Positions 26,014 to 26,534 of a stretch of 26,534 bases of DNA are shown here, one piece after another. The DNA is from Chara braunii. Taxonomy: Eukaryota; Streptophyta; Charophyceae; Charales; Characeae. Both the position numbers and the translations under genes were made by a program. The notes beneath the pieces are model-generated. The model was given only the letters and a program-made list of their open reading frames with translations. It had not been told where the DNA came from and searched no databases. The DNA is taken from assembly GCA_003427395.1 (NCBI GenBank), contig BFEA01000331.1:121501-148034 (forward strand), written 5' to 3'. How positions within the stretch are numbered: position 1 is the stretch's first letter; the number at the start of each line of letters is the position of its first letter.

Positions 26014-26534
26014 TGTAATGACCTGCCAAAAACACAGACTGAGAACACTGCTGATTTCTGGGATTTGCCACTGGAATGAATGGCTTGCTGTGATTCCCGC
26101 ATTCTGCTGTGGTTTCCAAGTCTGTGTGTGTGTGCGTGCCTGCTGGTTTGCATGCCTGTCTGAGTGCTTGACGGTTGAGTGTGTGTGTGACCCGCAAGGG
26201 TACTTGTTGGTTGCAAGGCCCCGCAGGGCCGGTACTTACCTGTGGCCGTGACTTTGAGGGTTGCAGCGGGGGAAAACACTCGAGTAGCGGGGGGTAGGCC
26301 TGCGACACTTAGAGCAGAGGGGAAAAACACTCAAGTAGCAGGTAGGCCGGTACCACTGTAAGTAGTGGTAGAAGTGTCGGGTACTGGAGGCCGAGCAGAA
26401 GAAGACAAAAAGTTGGCATTTTTAGAGGCCCAGTAGCGGTAGGCTAGAGGTAGGCCGGTACCAGTCCAAGTAGCCCGGGTCTAGGGCCTGTCCGGAGGTT
26501 AGCAGAGCCTGCAATGATGTTTCCCTCCGAAAGG
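26014..26534 (+). mobile_element. LTR copy B, cut by the window end
   Basis: It starts TGTAATGACCTG and follows the copy at 3100-3600 almost block for block, including gcctgtctgagtgcttg, gacccgcaagggtacttg, cttacctgtggc.gtgactttgagggttgcag, gcaggtaggccggtaccact and gcaatgatgtttccctc. A short GT repeat (26,125-26,135) is longer than in copy A. Whether an internal region follows lies outside the window. Confidence 0.75.

Overview
The window is nuclear DNA of a plant-lineage eukaryote and is dominated by transposable elements. The signs are GT-AG introns, long LTRs, chromodomain-type Ty3/gypsy polyproteins, short inverted-repeat elements and AATAAA signals. The style of the gag zinc knuckle and of the pol proteins reminds me of charophyte algae such as Chara. 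That is recollection, and I could not test it. Nothing here looks bacterial.

Left part (1-10,690). This half holds the only convincing host gene. Two exons (2702-2895 and 5933-about 6106, plus strand) encode adjacent pieces of a BNR/Asp-box sialidase-like protein. They join cleanly across an intron of about 3.0 kb that has collected an LTR, microsatellites, a hairpin-bearing tandem repeat and a gag-like coiled-coil fragment. Around the gene lie at least five small DNA transposons whose ends can be read: a Tourist/Harbinger-like family at 1658-1810 and 9185-9321, a longer relative at 1837-2205, and two hAT-like elements at 2314-2629 and 6532-7727. Several degenerate minisatellites lie further right (8406-9424).

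Middle (10,700-24,474). Two decayed Ty3/gypsy elements lie back to back with their gag ends facing. The minus-strand element runs from 16,322 (gag zinc knuckle) through protease, reverse transcriptase, RNase H and integrase-chromodomain to an LTR that starts at 11,768. The plus-strand element runs from 16,471 (gag) to a chromodomain-like C terminus at 21,695 and an LTR start at 21,688. A second, separate integrase-to-LTR fragment of the same family (21,897 onward) is fused to it. Both elements are dead: they carry many stops, mostly TAG or TGA where CAG or CGA would be expected, plus frameshifts and lost catalytic residues.

Right end (24,475-26,534). This part holds a 54-bp tandem repeat, tRNA-derived SINE-like modules, a modular repeat array built on a motif of about 22 bp, and the start of a second copy of the LTR seen at 3100.

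Two assembly faults affect any reading of this window. A 38-bp Nextera mate-pair junction adapter sits at 23,415-23,452 with a 154-bp duplication on either side. The 660-N gap at 12,781-13,440 is flanked by identical 75-bp ends, so its true length is probably zero or negative. I found no convincing new multi-gene system. The items most worth a second look are the TE-filled sialidase gene, the TIR-element families, the TAG-biased decay of the retroelements and the modular array at 25,276-25,990.
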